Positions 9,443 through 18,551 are shown, counted from the first letter of the stretch. The stretch is 64,000 nt of DNA from an uncultured Prevotella sp. (GCA_900314995.1 OMXK01000005.1:1-64000), one strand, 5' to 3'. The notes: generated by a model from the sequence alone, not told the origin. Translations and numbers: made by a program.

Positions 9443-9445
9443 CGT

Positions 9446-12400
9446 ATGACTTTTACAACATTTATCAAACGCCCGGTGCTCTCGACGGTGATCTCTATCC
9501 TCATCGTGCTGCTGGGCTTTATCGGACTAGTCTCACTGCCCATTGAGCAGTATCCTGATATCGCGCCGCCTACCGTTGTGGTATATACCAGCTATCCTGG
9601 TGCCGATGCTGAGACTGTGAAGAATTCCGTCATCGTTCCGCTTGAGGAGAGTATCAACGGTGTGGAAGGAATGGACTATATCTCCTCGTCTGCTTCTTCA
9701 GGATCTGCGCAGATCCAGGTTCTGTTCCGTCAAGGTATGAATGCCGATATGTGTGCTGTGAATGTGCAGAACCGTGTGCAGCAGGCTCAGGCTTTGCTGC
9801 CTGCTGAGGTTACCCGTATCGGTGTGACGGTGATGAAGCGTCAGACCTCTCAGGTGCTGATGTTCACATTGACATCCGACGGACGATACGACGACGAGTT
9901 CCTGACGAACTATAATAATATTAATATAATACCCGCCATCAAGCGTATTCAGGGTGTAGGTGATGTGCAGTCGCCTGGTCTGAAAACATACTCCATGCGT
10001 ATCTGGTTGAAGCCCGACGTGATGAAGCAGTACGGTCTGATGCCGTCTGATATCTCTGGCGTTCTGGCTGAGCAGAACATTGAGGCCGCTCCTGGTACGC
10101 TGGGTGAGCAGTCGAATGTGGCTTATGAATATGCCATGCGCTATACGGGAAGACTGAAGTCTGCTGAGGAGTTCGGCAATATCATCATACAGAGCAGGGC
10201 TGACGGTTCAACACTGAAGTTGAAGGATGTGGCGAAGATCGAACTTGGAGGACAGCAGTATTCTGTGTCGATGAAGAACAACAATATCCCCTCTGTAATG
10301 GGTATGGTTCAGCAGATTGCGGGTTCTAATGCCAACGAGATTGCCAAACAGGTGAAGGCCGAGCTGGAGGAGCAGGCCAAGCTCTTCCCGCCGGGTATGA
10401 TCTATAAGATCAACTATGACGTGACTGAGTTCCTCTATGCTTCTATTGAGGAGGTGGTGTTCACGCTCTTCTTCACGCTGTTCCTTGTGTTCATCGTGAT
10501 TTACATATTCCTGCAGGACTGGCGTTCTACGCTGATCCCGCTGATAGCTGTGCCAGTATCTCTGGTGGGTACCTTCTTCTTCCTCAGCGTGATGGGCTTC
10601 TCCATCAACCTCCTGACACTTTCCGCCTTGCTGTTGGCTATCGCCATCGTGGTGGATGATGCTATCGTGGTGGTTGAGGCCGTACATGCCAAGTTGGATC
10701 AGGGCTACAAGTCACCGCTGACAGCCTCTATCGATGCCATGAATGAGATTTCAGGTGCCATTATCTCCATTACGCTGGTGATGGCGGCAGTGTTCGTGCC
10801 TGTGTCGTTTATCGGAGGTACCAGCGGAACGTTCTACCGTGAGTTCGGTGTGACGATGGCTGTTTCTATCTTGATTTCTGCCTTGAACGCCTTGACGTTG
10901 TCGCCGGCTCTGTGTGCCATCTTCCTGAAACCTCACGACAAAGAGGGGCATGAGAATAAGATGTCGCGTATTGACCGTTTCCATGCTGCTTTCAATACCG
11001 CATTCACCACTACGACCAATAAATACAAGAATATCTTGGAGAAACTGGTGCGTAAGCCTGTAGCCATTATCTTGGCGGTAGTCGCAGGTGCTGTTGTGCT
11101 GGGCGTGACGATGTTTACCACGAAGTCGGGTCTTGTGCCTGATGAGGATACGGGTACTGTGTTCTGTACTGTCTCGATGCCGCCAGCTACTTCTGTGGCT
11201 CGTACACGTCAGATTATCGATGATGTGGATGCCATTCTCGGGGCAGATCCGGCTATCCAGAGCCGTGAACAGATTCAGGGTTACAACTTCATCGCTGGTG
11301 CTGGTTCCGATCAGGCTACGTTTATCATCAAACTGAAACCCTTCTCCGAGCGTCAGAAAGGTTTCTGGTGGAAACTCAGTGGCTTGTGGCAGGGCGACGG
11401 TATCTATCGATTCTTCCTTAATCCTTATGATGCCACAGGTGTCATTGCTCAGATATTCATCAAGACGGCTCATATCAAGGATGCCCAGATATTGGCCTTT
11501 GCACCGCCTATGATTCCTGGCTTCTCTGCCAACTCGGGTATCTCACTGGTGATGCAGGACCGTACTGGTGGTGATCTGACAAAGTTCTATAACATCGTAA
11601 AGGATTATCTGGCAGAGCTCAACAAACGTCCGGAGATTCAGACTGCCCAGACATCCTATAACCCGAACTATCCCCAGTATATGGTGTCGGTAGACGTGGC
11701 CAAGTGTAAGCAGAGCGGCATTTCCCCCTCTACGGTACTTAGCACGCTGCAGGGTTACTATGGTGGTCTCTATGCCTCTAACTTCAACGCCTACGGTAAG
11801 CTTTACCGTGTGATGATTCAAGGTTTGCCTGAGACCCGTCAGACGCTGGAGTCTCTTAATAGTATATATGTACGCACGTCTGCAGGCATGTCTCCTGTCT
11901 TGGAGTTCTGTAACGTCAAACGTGTCTATGGCCCGTCGAACATCAACCGTTTCAACCTGTTCACCTCTATCACGGTGACAGCCACTGTAGCCGACGGTTA
12001 CTCTTCGGGTGAGGCTATCAAGGCCGTACAGGAAGTGGCTGCCGATATGCTGCCTACAGGATATACTTACGACTATCAGGGTCTGACACGTGAGGAAGCC
12101 AAGGCCACAAACTCTACGGCTATCATCTTCCTGCTGTGCTTTATCTTCATCTACCTGATTCTGTCGGCCCAGTACGAGTCGTACATCCTCCCGCTGTCGG
12201 TAGTGCTCTCCGTGCCTTTCGGTCTGGCCGGCTGTTTCCTCTTCACGCAGCTCTTCGGCCACGCCAACGATATCTACATGCAGATCTCGCTCATCATGCT
12301 GATCGGTCTGTTGGCTAAGAATGCCATCCTGATTGTACAGTTCGCCCTGGAGCGCCGTCAGACGGGTATGGCCATCTCATGGTCGGCCGTGCTGGGTGCT

Positions 12401-12703
12401 GCCGCCCGTCTGCGTCCTATCCTGATGACTTCTTTGGCAATGGTCATCGGTCTGTTGCCGATGATGTTCGCCTCGGGTGTAGGTAAGAACGGTAACCAGA
12501 CGCTGGGTGCTGCAGCCGTGGGCGGTATGCTCATCGGTACTATCCTCCAGCTCTTCGTCGTGCCTACGCTGTTTGTTATCTTCCAGTCTATACAGGAGAA
12601 GATTTCACCGCTGAAGTTCGAGGATGAGGAGAACGAGGATGTAGCAGCTGAGTTGGCTCAGTATGCGCATGCGAGACCTGTCGATTATGAATTGGAGAAA
12701 TAA
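9446..12703 (+). CDS. RND multidrug efflux transporter (AcrB/HAE1 type)
   Basis: A 1085-residue inner-membrane proton-drug antiporter, the usual length for this family. Visible features are the first membrane helix after FIKRPV, the porter region with GADAETVKNSVIVPLEE, and TM4 carrying the proton-relay Asp pair within AIAIVVDDAIVVVEAV. Repeats of the same topology lie in the second half (LIMLIGLLAKNAILIVQFA). It works with the adaptor upstream and the channel downstream. Substrates cannot be told from sequence. The C-terminal tail is acidic. Confidence 0.96.
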   Translation: MTFTTFIKRPVLSTVISILIVLLGFIGLVSLPIEQYPDIAPPTVVVYTSYPGADAETVKNSVIVPLEESINGVEGMDYISSSASSGSAQIQVLFRQGMNADMCAVNVQNRVQQAQALLPAEVTRIGVTVMKRQTSQVLMFTLTSDGRYDDEFLTNYNNINIIPAIKRIQGVGDVQSPGLKTYSMRIWLKPDVMKQYGLMPSDISGVLAEQNIEAAPGTLGEQSNVAYEYAMRYTGRLKSAEEFGNIIIQSRADGSTLKLKDVAKIELGGQQYSVSMKNNNIPSVMGMVQQIAGSNANEIAKQVKAELEEQAKLFPPGMIYKINYDVTEFLYASIEEVVFTLFFTLFLVFIVIYIFLQDWRSTLIPLIAVPVSLVGTFFFLSVMGFSINLLTLSALLLAIAIVVDDAIVVVEAVHAKLDQGYKSPLTASIDAMNEISGAIISITLVMAAVFVPVSFIGGTSGTFYREFGVTMAVSILISALNALTLSPALCAIFLKPHDKEGHENKMSRIDRFHAAFNTAFTTTTNKYKNILEKLVRKPVAIILAVVAGAVVLGVTMFTTKSGLVPDEDTGTVFCTVSMPPATSVARTRQIIDDVDAILGADPAIQSREQIQGYNFIAGAGSDQATFIIKLKPFSERQKGFWWKLSGLWQGDGIYRFFLNPYDATGVIAQIFIKTAHIKDAQILAFAPPMIPGFSANSGISLVMQDRTGGDLTKFYNIVKDYLAELNKRPEIQTAQTSYNPNYPQYMVSVDVAKCKQSGISPSTVLSTLQGYYGGLYASNFNAYGKLYRVMIQGLPETRQTLESLNSIYVRTSAGMSPVLEFCNVKRVYGPSNINRFNLFTSITVTATVADGYSSGEAIKAVQEVAADMLPTGYTYDYQGLTREEAKATNSTAIIFLLCFIFIYLILSAQYESYILPLSVVLSVPFGLAGCFLFTQLFGHANDIYMQISLIMLIGLLAKNAILIVQFALERRQTGMAISWSAVLGAAARLRPILMTSLAMVIGLLPMMFASGVGKNGNQTLGAAAVGGMLIGTILQLFVVPTLFVIFQSIQEKISPLKFEDEENEDVAAELAQYAHARPVDYELEK

Positions 12704-12719
12704 GAAATAAATAGGTGAT

Positions 12720-14150
12720 ATGAAAAGAAATATGATAAATAAGGTGTGGAAGCATATCGCCCCCTCCCTTTGGAGGGGAGTCGGAGGAGGCTTGCTTCTT
12801 CTGCTGTCGAGTTGCGGACTCTATAACAAATATGAGCGTCCTGAGGTGAAAGCTGACGGTATCGTGCGCGACCCCGTTTCTCTGACGGATACCCTTGCTG
12901 TGACAGACACTACGTCGTTCGGCAATATGCCTTGGCGCAGCGTGTTCACGGATCCTCAGCTGCAGACACTCATCCAGCAGGGACTCGACAACAATCCAGA
13001 CCTGCTGAATGCCGCTCTGAATGTGAAACAGGTGGAGGCTGCCCTGACGGTAGCCCGTCTGGCATTCCTGCCCTCTCTCACCCTCACGCCACAGGGAACG
13101 ATTGCTTCTTTTGATGGCTCTAAGGCCTCGAAGACCTATCAACTTCCTGTGAGTGCCAGCTGGAATCTCGATCTCTTCGGCAATCTGCTCTCTGTCAAGC
13201 GTTCTGCCCAGATGCAGCTCATCGGCACGAAGGACTATCAGACGGTGGTGAAGTGTAATATCATCTCTGGTATCGCTAACCTGTATTATACCCTGCTGAT
13301 GCTCGACCGTCAGGTAGAGATTGTCACCGATATGGAACAACTGACGAAGGAGACATGGGAGAAGATGCAGTTTATGCACGAGAATCGCGTTGGCTATCGT
13401 TCTACGGCTGTGCAGAGTGCTGAAGCTGCCTACTATAGTGTTCAGGCGCAGAAGGTCGATCTGCTTCGTCAGATCCGTGAGAGTGAGAATGCCCTGTCAC
13501 TGCTCATTGGCCAGCAGGGACAGACGATTCAGCGAGGATCGTTTGCAAACCAGAGCTTGCCTACAGAACTGGCAGCAGGTGTCGGTATCCAGTTACTCAA
13601 CAATCGTGCTGACGTTCATTATGCCGAGATGTCACTGGCACAGTGCTTCTACAATGTGGAGACGGCCCGTAGCCGTTTCTATCCCAACATCACGGTGACG
13701 GCCACAGCAGCCTTTACTAATAGCGCAGGCGGTGCTGTCATCAATCCAGGCAAGTGGCTCCTCTCTGCTGTAGGCTCGCTGGTGCAGCCTATCTTCCAGC
13801 ATGGACAGATCGTTGCTGGTCTGAAGGTGGCTAAGGCACAGTATGAGCAAGCTTACAATAACTGGCAGAACGCCGTGCTGAAGGCAGGCAACGAGGTGTC
13901 GAATGCCCTCGTGTCATATAATGCCTCTGCCGAGAAGGCTGAGCTCGACGGCAAGCGCGTGAAGGTCATGACGAAGAATGTGGAGGATACCAAGAAACTG
14001 ATGGAGTCATCGAGCAACACCACGTATCTTGAGGTGATCTCTGCCCAGAGCAACCTGCTCAATGCTGAGATTGCCGAGGTAACTGATCAGTTCAATAAAA
14101 TGCAAGCAGTAGTTAACTTGTACCAGGCCCTTGGTGGTGGTGCAAACTAA
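12720..14150 (+). CDS. outer-membrane efflux channel lipoprotein (TolC/OprM type)
   Basis: A 476-residue outer-membrane factor completing the efflux pump. It has the NodT/OprM look: lipobox LLSSC (Cys32), then YERPEV, two repeats of long helices with the AALNVKQVEAALTVARLAFLPSL type segment, and a C-terminal VVNLYQALGGG. The signal peptide is odd: residues 13-24 are encoded by a GC-rich palindromic repeat (12761-12788). ATG 12732 is an alternative start. It follows the pump gene by 16 bases. Confidence 0.93.
   Translation: MKRNMINKVWKHIAPSLWRGVGGGLLLLLSSCGLYNKYERPEVKADGIVRDPVSLTDTLAVTDTTSFGNMPWRSVFTDPQLQTLIQQGLDNNPDLLNAALNVKQVEAALTVARLAFLPSLTLTPQGTIASFDGSKASKTYQLPVSASWNLDLFGNLLSVKRSAQMQLIGTKDYQTVVKCNIISGIANLYYTLLMLDRQVEIVTDMEQLTKETWEKMQFMHENRVGYRSTAVQSAEAAYYSVQAQKVDLLRQIRESENALSLLIGQQGQTIQRGSFANQSLPTELAAGVGIQLLNNRADVHYAEMSLAQCFYNVETARSRFYPNITVTATAAFTNSAGGAVINPGKWLLSAVGSLVQPIFQHGQIVAGLKVAKAQYEQAYNNWQNAVLKAGNEVSNALVSYNASAEKAELDGKRVKVMTKNVEDTKKLMESSSNTTYLEVISAQSNLLNAEIAEVTDQFNKMQAVVNLYQALGGGAN
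12761..12788. repeat. GC-rich palindromic repeat inside the signal-peptide coding region
   Basis: CCCCTCC-cttt-GGAGGGG inverted repeat followed by agtcggagga. It is much more GC-rich than the flanks and resembles interspersed palindromic repeats common in Bacteroidetes intergenic DNA. It is in frame here and supplies most of the hydrophobic lead of the signal peptide. Confidence 0.6.
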
Positions 14151-14162
14151 AACGTATGAATT

Positions 14163-14942
14163 ATGGCAAGTGAAATCAGTCCAAAGGCCGAAATCTCTCC
14201 AAAGGCGAAAATAGGCAATAACTGTAAGATATTCCCCTTCGTGTATATCGAGGACGATGTGGTGATCGGCGACAATTGTATCATCTTCCCCTTCGTCAGC
14301 ATCTGCGACGGGTCGCGTATAGGAAAGAATAATAAGATCCATCAGGGTAGTGTGATAGCTGCGCTGCCGCAGGATTTCAATTTCCGTGGAGCCAAGTCGT
14401 ATGTGGAGATTGGCGACAACAACGTCATCCGCGAGAATGTAGTCATCAACCGTGGTACCAACCGTGATGGCGTCACCAAGATCGGCAACGAGAACTTCCT
14501 GCTCGAAGGAACTCATATCAGCCACGATGTGGTGATCGGCAATAACTGCGTGTTTGGCTATGGTACGAAGATTGCAGGCGACTGCGAGATCGGCAATGGC
14601 GTCATCTTCTCCAGTGGCGCCATCCAGAATGCCAATACCCGTGCAGGCGACCTCTCGCTGATCCAGGCTGGTTGCGCCTTCTCTCACGATGTGCCTCCTT
14701 ACGTCATTGCCGGTGGTAACCCGATGGCTTACGGTGGACCTAACTCTACGGTGATGAAGTTAGCGGAAATCGACGAGAAGGTACAGAAGCATATCGCCAA
14801 TGCCTACCGTCTGCTCTTCCACGGAAAGACGAGTGTGTTCGATGTAATCAATCAGATCAAGGATCAGGTGCCCGATGGCCCTGAGATTCAGAACATCATC
14901 AAGTTCCTGGAAGGTACGAAGCGCGGCATCATGTGTAAGTAA
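14163..14942 (+). CDS. lpxA: LpxA-like UDP-N-acetylglucosamine acyltransferase
   Basis: A 259-residue left-handed beta-helix acyltransferase with hexapeptide repeats (IGNNCKI, IGDNCII, IGKNNKI and others) and a helical C-terminal domain. The LLEGTHISHDVVIGNNC segment aligns with the LpxA active-site region (catalytic His in the ISHD part), and GGNPMAYGGPNS matches the LpxA GNPA-x-x-x-G motif. LpxA transfers a 3-hydroxyacyl chain from ACP to UDP-GlcNAc at the start of lipid A synthesis. It follows the efflux operon by 12 bases, not the usual lpxC-fabZ context, so it could be a paralogue. Confidence 0.88.
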   Translation: MASEISPKAEISPKAKIGNNCKIFPFVYIEDDVVIGDNCIIFPFVSICDGSRIGKNNKIHQGSVIAALPQDFNFRGAKSYVEIGDNNVIRENVVINRGTNRDGVTKIGNENFLLEGTHISHDVVIGNNCVFGYGTKIAGDCEIGNGVIFSSGAIQNANTRAGDLSLIQAGCAFSHDVPPYVIAGGNPMAYGGPNSTVMKLAEIDEKVQKHIANAYRLLFHGKTSVFDVINQIKDQVPDGPEIQNIIKFLEGTKRGIMCK

Positions 14943-14979
14943 ACCAATAATCCCTGCCAACTGGCAGGGATTATTGGTT
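14942..14979. terminator. bidirectional terminator between lpxA and the radical SAM gene
   Basis: Perfect 17-bp stem with a 4-base loop (AACT). Its left arm starts at the last base of the lpxA stop, and the last two bases of the right arm lie within the stop codon of the minus-strand gene, so both genes stop in the palindrome. Confidence 0.9.
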
Positions 14980-15754
14980 AATAACTGGCCGTGCAGGGAA
15001 TGCCGGCAGCGATGACGCGGTCGCGTATTTGGTCGAGTTGTTCGTGGGTGGCCTTGAGCAGACCTTGGGTGGGCGTCTCGCGGTCGATGGTGTAGATCAT
15101 CACCTGCCGGGGCTTGATGTCCTTGACGGCCTCCAGCCAGGGAGCAACGTATGCCTCACCTGTGTTGTCGACGCTCTCCCCGTTACATTCCCCGCGCATA
15201 AACATCGTCTGGATGATCAGATGGCCATTGAAAGCCTTCATCCGCTCGATGATGGTGTTCACATCGTAAGTGCCGTTAGGGTGGTCCACCTTATTTATAT
15301 ATATGGGGTCGATGGTGTCGAGTTTCAGGATGTTGTTGTCCACTAGCATCAGCGCGTCGTGTACTGCTTGGCGGTGAATCATCGTCGAGTTGCTCAGTAC
15401 GCTGACTTTTGCCTTCGGGCAATACTGATTGCGCAGACGGATGGTGTCTGCGATGATTTCTGCGAAATGCGGATGACAGGTGGGCTCGCCATTGCCTGCA
15501 AATGTCAATACATCCGGCAACTGCTGCTCCTCGACCATTGCCTGCAGTTTCTGTTCCAGTTTCTCTGCCACCTCCTCACGGGTGGGGAGGGGGAGCGACG
15601 GGCGGTGGTCTTCGTTAAAGCCACATTCACAATAGATACAGTCGAAGGAGCATACCTTGCCGTCGGCAGGCAGCAGGTTGATGCCCAGCGAAATGCCTAG
15701 TCTGCGGCTATGAACAGGGCCGAAGATAGGCGATGGATAGATAATTGTACTCAT
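14978..15754 (-). CDS. radical SAM protein (COG0731-like)
   Basis: A 258-residue radical SAM enzyme with the 4Fe-4S motif CSFDCIYCEC, preceded by FGPVHSRRLGISLGINLLP, which is typical of COG0731, the group related to wyosine synthesis radical SAM proteins. Later segments VLTFAGNGEPTCHPHF and KLDTIDPIYINKVDHP fit the SAM-binding core. The bacterial substrate is unknown. ATG 15754 is chosen because the promoter element at 15764-15771 covers the ATG at 15766. The PSLPLPTREEV insert near residue 52 is encoded by a G/C-rich stretch like those in Bacteroidetes repeats. Confidence 0.87.
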   Translation of the reverse strand: MSTIIYPSPIFGPVHSRRLGISLGINLLPADGKVCSFDCIYCECGFNEDHRPSLPLPTREEVAEKLEQKLQAMVEEQQLPDVLTFAGNGEPTCHPHFAEIIADTIRLRNQYCPKAKVSVLSNSTMIHRQAVHDALMLVDNNILKLDTIDPIYINKVDHPNGTYDVNTIIERMKAFNGHLIIQTMFMRGECNGESVDNTGEAYVAPWLEAVKDIKPRQVMIYTIDRETPTQGLLKATHEQLDQIRDRVIAAGIPCTASY

Positions 15755-15763
15755 AACAGGGCG

Positions 15764-15771
15764 CAAAGTTA
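15764..15771 (-). promoter_or_regulatory. promoter -7 element for the radical SAM gene
   Basis: TAACTTTG on the minus strand with a TTTG 18 bases upstream (15790-15793). It overlaps the divergent ftsX promoter region. Confidence 0.7.
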
Positions 15772-15779
15772 CGATTTTT

Positions 15780-15811
15780 TTTGGATTTGCAAAAAAAATA
15801 TAGTATCTTTG
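15780..15811 (+). promoter_or_regulatory. ftsX operon promoter
   Basis: TTTG (15780-15783), 20-base spacer and TATCTTTG (15804-15811): a full match to the Bacteroidetes consensus, 33 bases before ATG 15845. Confidence 0.8.
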
Positions 15812-15844
15812 CAGCCGAATTCAAAGATTACGTACGTAAAACTA

Positions 15845-16723
15845 ATGAGAAAACGCAAAAAAAAGACTGGCAGCCGTCGAGGTGTGCAGTGGATGACGCT
15901 TTGCATCAGCACTTCGATGGTCTTGGTATTGTTGGGCATGGTGGTATTCTCGGTGCTTACCTCCCACAATCTCTCGCAATGGGTCAAGGAGAATCTGACG
16001 GTAACGGTGATGCTGAATGATGAAGTCAGTGTCAACGATGCAAAACTGTTGTGTCGCGACCTCTACCACAGACCTTATTCCCGAAACATCGATTACATCA
16101 GTCGTGAACAGGCATTGAAGGAACAGTCTGAAGCCATGGGATCCGATCCTTCGGAGTTCCTGGGTATGAATCCTTTCTCGGCCACGCTCGAACTGCAGCT
16201 GAAGTCCGACTATGCCAACCGCGACTCCCTCAGGTGGATAGCCAAGGAACTGCGGAAGAATCCGAAGGTTAACGATGTGGCTTATCAGGTGGATCTGATG
16301 GACAGCGTGAATCGTAATCTGGCCAAGATGAACATCCTGCTGCTGGTGATAGCCTCGCTGCTCACGTTTGTTTCGTTCACGCTGATCAGCAATACGGTGC
16401 GGCTGAATGTCTATTCCCGTCGTTTTATCATCCACACGATGAAGCTGGTGGGTGCCTCGTGGGGCTTTATCCGCCGTCCTTTCATGCGCCAGGGGCTGGT
16501 TGTCGGCATCGTGGCTGCCATCATCGCCATCGCTGTGCTGGGAGCCTGTGTGTATGGGCTTTATTACTATGAGCCCAATCTGATGACCATCATCACGTGG
16601 CGCGAACTGGCGATAACGGGGGTGGCTGTGTTGCTGTTTGGTGTGATACTCACGAGTATCTGCTGCTACATTTCAGTCAACAAGTTCCTGCGTATGACGC
16701 CAGGCGAATTGTATAAGATTTAG
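15845..16723 (+). CDS. ftsX: cell division protein FtsX
   Basis: A 292-residue integral membrane protein of the FtsX/MacB permease fold. It has a basic cytoplasmic N-terminus (RKRKKKTGSRR), TM1 at about 20-42, an extracytoplasmic domain (about 45-170, beginning ENLTVTVMLNDEVSV), then three more helices including MNILLLVIASLLTFVSFTLI and the C-terminal FRMTPGELYKI-like end. FtsX with FtsE controls peptidoglycan hydrolases at the septum; ftsE is not nearby. ATG 15845 follows the promoter; longer frames would begin upstream of it. First gene of the operon to folK. Confidence 0.93.
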   Translation: MRKRKKKTGSRRGVQWMTLCISTSMVLVLLGMVVFSVLTSHNLSQWVKENLTVTVMLNDEVSVNDAKLLCRDLYHRPYSRNIDYISREQALKEQSEAMGSDPSEFLGMNPFSATLELQLKSDYANRDSLRWIAKELRKNPKVNDVAYQVDLMDSVNRNLAKMNILLLVIASLLTFVSFTLISNTVRLNVYSRRFIIHTMKLVGASWGFIRRPFMRQGLVVGIVAAIIAIAVLGACVYGLYYYEPNLMTIITWRELAITGVAVLLFGVILTSICCYISVNKFLRMTPGELYKI

Positions 16724-16746
16724 TGAAGAGTAAAAAGTGAAGTTTT

Positions 16747-16971
16747 ATGGATAAAAGAAATTTTGCATTCGACAAGATGAATTTCATCCTACTTGGTATA
16801 GGAATGGTTATCGTCATTGTCGGTTTTCTGTTGATGGTAGGTCCTAATTCGACAGACACGTCTTTCGAGCCCGATATATTCAGTGTCCGTCGTACGAAGG
16901 TGGCGCCAATCGTGTGCCTCTTCGGCTTTGTATCTATGATTTATGCCATCATCCGCAAACCAAAGGATTAA
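16747..16971 (+). CDS. DUF3098 membrane protein
   Basis: A 74-residue protein with two membrane helices (about 12-32 and 50-68) joined by a loop containing FEPDIFSVRRTKVAPIVC. This is the DUF3098 family, small Bacteroidetes proteins regularly encoded between ftsX and uppP. Function unknown. Its start is preceded by a gtgaagagtaaaaagtgaag tract. Confidence 0.9.
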   Translation: MDKRNFAFDKMNFILLGIGMVIVIVGFLLMVGPNSTDTSFEPDIFSVRRTKVAPIVCLFGFVSMIYAIIRKPKD

Positions 16972-16980
16972 GATTGTATT

Positions 16981-17838
16981 ATGGATTGGATTGAAACCCT
17001 TATTGTGGCTATCGTCGAGGGACTGACGGAATTCCTGCCTGTATCTTCGACTGGTCATATGATTATTGCCCAGAATCTGCTGGGCGTGCCTCAGGGAGAC
17101 CCCTTTGTGCATGCTTTCACGTTTATCATCCAGTTTGGAGCTATCCTTTCGGTGGTGTGCCTCTATTGGAAGAACTTCTTCCGGTTCGACTATTCTCCGG
17201 CGCCTGCCGGCAGTTCGTTCTGGCAGAAGCTGAAGCATAAGTACCACTTCTACTGGCTGCTCATCGTCGGTGTGCTGCCTGCCATTGTCATCGGTCTGGC
17301 TGCCAAGAAGTCTGGTCTGCTCGACTGGCTGCTCGACAGTGTCGAGGTGGTGGCCGTCATGCTGGTAGTGGGTGGTATCTTTATGTTGTACTGCGATAAA
17401 CTCTTTAACAAAGGCAGCGAAAATAACAAGGTGAATGAGCTCCGTGCATTTAAGATCGGCTTGTTCCAGTGTATCTCAGTCATTCCCGGCGTATCACGTT
17501 CGATGGCAACCATCGTGGGTGGCATGGCCCAGGGACTGACGCGCAAGCGCGCTGCAGAGTTCTCTTTCTTCCTGGCCGTACCGACGATGGCTGGTGCAAC
17601 GCTTCTCGACCTGCTCGACCTGATGAAGGAAGACGCGTCGTGGGCTACGCCCCATAATATCACCATGCTCATCTTCGGTTGCGTGGTGGCCTTCGTGGTT
17701 GCCCTGTTAGCCATGAAGTGGTTTGTGGGCTACCTGACCAAATACGGCTTTAAGGCCTTTGGTATCTATCGCATCATCGTGGGCAGCATCATTATCATAC
17801 TGCTGCTGACGGGTCATTCACTAGCAATGGTTGACTAA
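16981..17838 (+). CDS. uppP: undecaprenyl-diphosphatase
   Basis: UppP (BacA) dephosphorylates undecaprenyl pyrophosphate to regenerate the lipid carrier for peptidoglycan and surface polysaccharides, and can confer bacitracin tolerance. The 285-residue polytopic protein carries both conserved motifs: EGLTEFLPVSSTGH near the N-terminus and PGVSRSMATIVGGMAQGL in the middle. It starts 9 bases after DUF3098 and its stop shares a base with the truB start (TAATG). Confidence 0.96.
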   Translation: MDWIETLIVAIVEGLTEFLPVSSTGHMIIAQNLLGVPQGDPFVHAFTFIIQFGAILSVVCLYWKNFFRFDYSPAPAGSSFWQKLKHKYHFYWLLIVGVLPAIVIGLAAKKSGLLDWLLDSVEVVAVMLVVGGIFMLYCDKLFNKGSENNKVNELRAFKIGLFQCISVIPGVSRSMATIVGGMAQGLTRKRAAEFSFFLAVPTMAGATLLDLLDLMKEDASWATPHNITMLIFGCVVAFVVALLAMKWFVGYLTKYGFKAFGIYRIIVGSIIIILLLTGHSLAMVD

Positions 17839-18536
17839 TGGATTTCCAGCAAGGCGCATATATCTATATCAACAAGCCCTACCGGATGACAAGCTTCGGT
17901 GCGCTGGCCCATATCCGTTACGTCCTCTCGAAGCGACTGGGCGTCAAGCGGGTGAAGATAGGTCATGCAGGCACCCTTGATCCCTTGGCCACTGGTGTCC
18001 TGATCCTCTGTACAGGTAAGGCTACCAAACAGATTGAGCGGCTGCAGCTTCATACGAAGGAGTACACCGCCACCCTTCAGCTTGGTGCCACTACGCCCAG
18101 CTTCGACTTGGAGCATGCCGTCGACGAGCATTATCCCACCAGCCATATCACTCGCGAACTGATTGAGCAGACGCTCCCGCAGTTTGTTGGTGATATCAAA
18201 CAGGTGCCGCCAGTCTATTCCGCCTGCATGGTGGCTGGCGACAGGGCTTATGAGTTAGCGCGTAAGGGGCAGGAGGTGGCTCTGGCGCCGAAGGATATCC
18301 ATATCGACGATATCCAGCTGGTCGATTTCAATCCCGAGACGATGCAGCTGTCCATCCGCGTTGTCTGTGGCAAAGGCACCTATATCCGCTCTTTGGCCCG
18401 CGATATCGGCGAGGCTTTGGGCAGCGGTGCTCATCTCACGGCACTTTGCCGCACCCGTGTGGGCGATGTCCGTCTGGAGGATTGTCTCACCTTCGATGAT
18501 TTCCCCCAGTGGCTCGAACAGAATTTAAATACGTAA
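17838..18536 (+). CDS. truB: tRNA pseudouridine-55 synthase
   Basis: TruB makes pseudouridine 55 in the T-loop of tRNAs. The 232-residue protein has the catalytic motif HAGTLDPLATGVL (nucleophilic Asp in GTLDP), YTATLQLG, and GTYIRSLARDIGEALGSGAHL near the C-terminus. It lacks a C-terminal PUA extension, as do many short forms. It overlaps the uppP stop by one base. Confidence 0.96.
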   Translation: MDFQQGAYIYINKPYRMTSFGALAHIRYVLSKRLGVKRVKIGHAGTLDPLATGVLILCTGKATKQIERLQLHTKEYTATLQLGATTPSFDLEHAVDEHYPTSHITRELIEQTLPQFVGDIKQVPPVYSACMVAGDRAYELARKGQEVALAPKDIHIDDIQLVDFNPETMQLSIRVVCGKGTYIRSLARDIGEALGSGAHLTALCRTRVGDVRLEDCLTFDDFPQWLEQNLNT

Positions 18537-18551
18537 TCAGAATTATATAGA

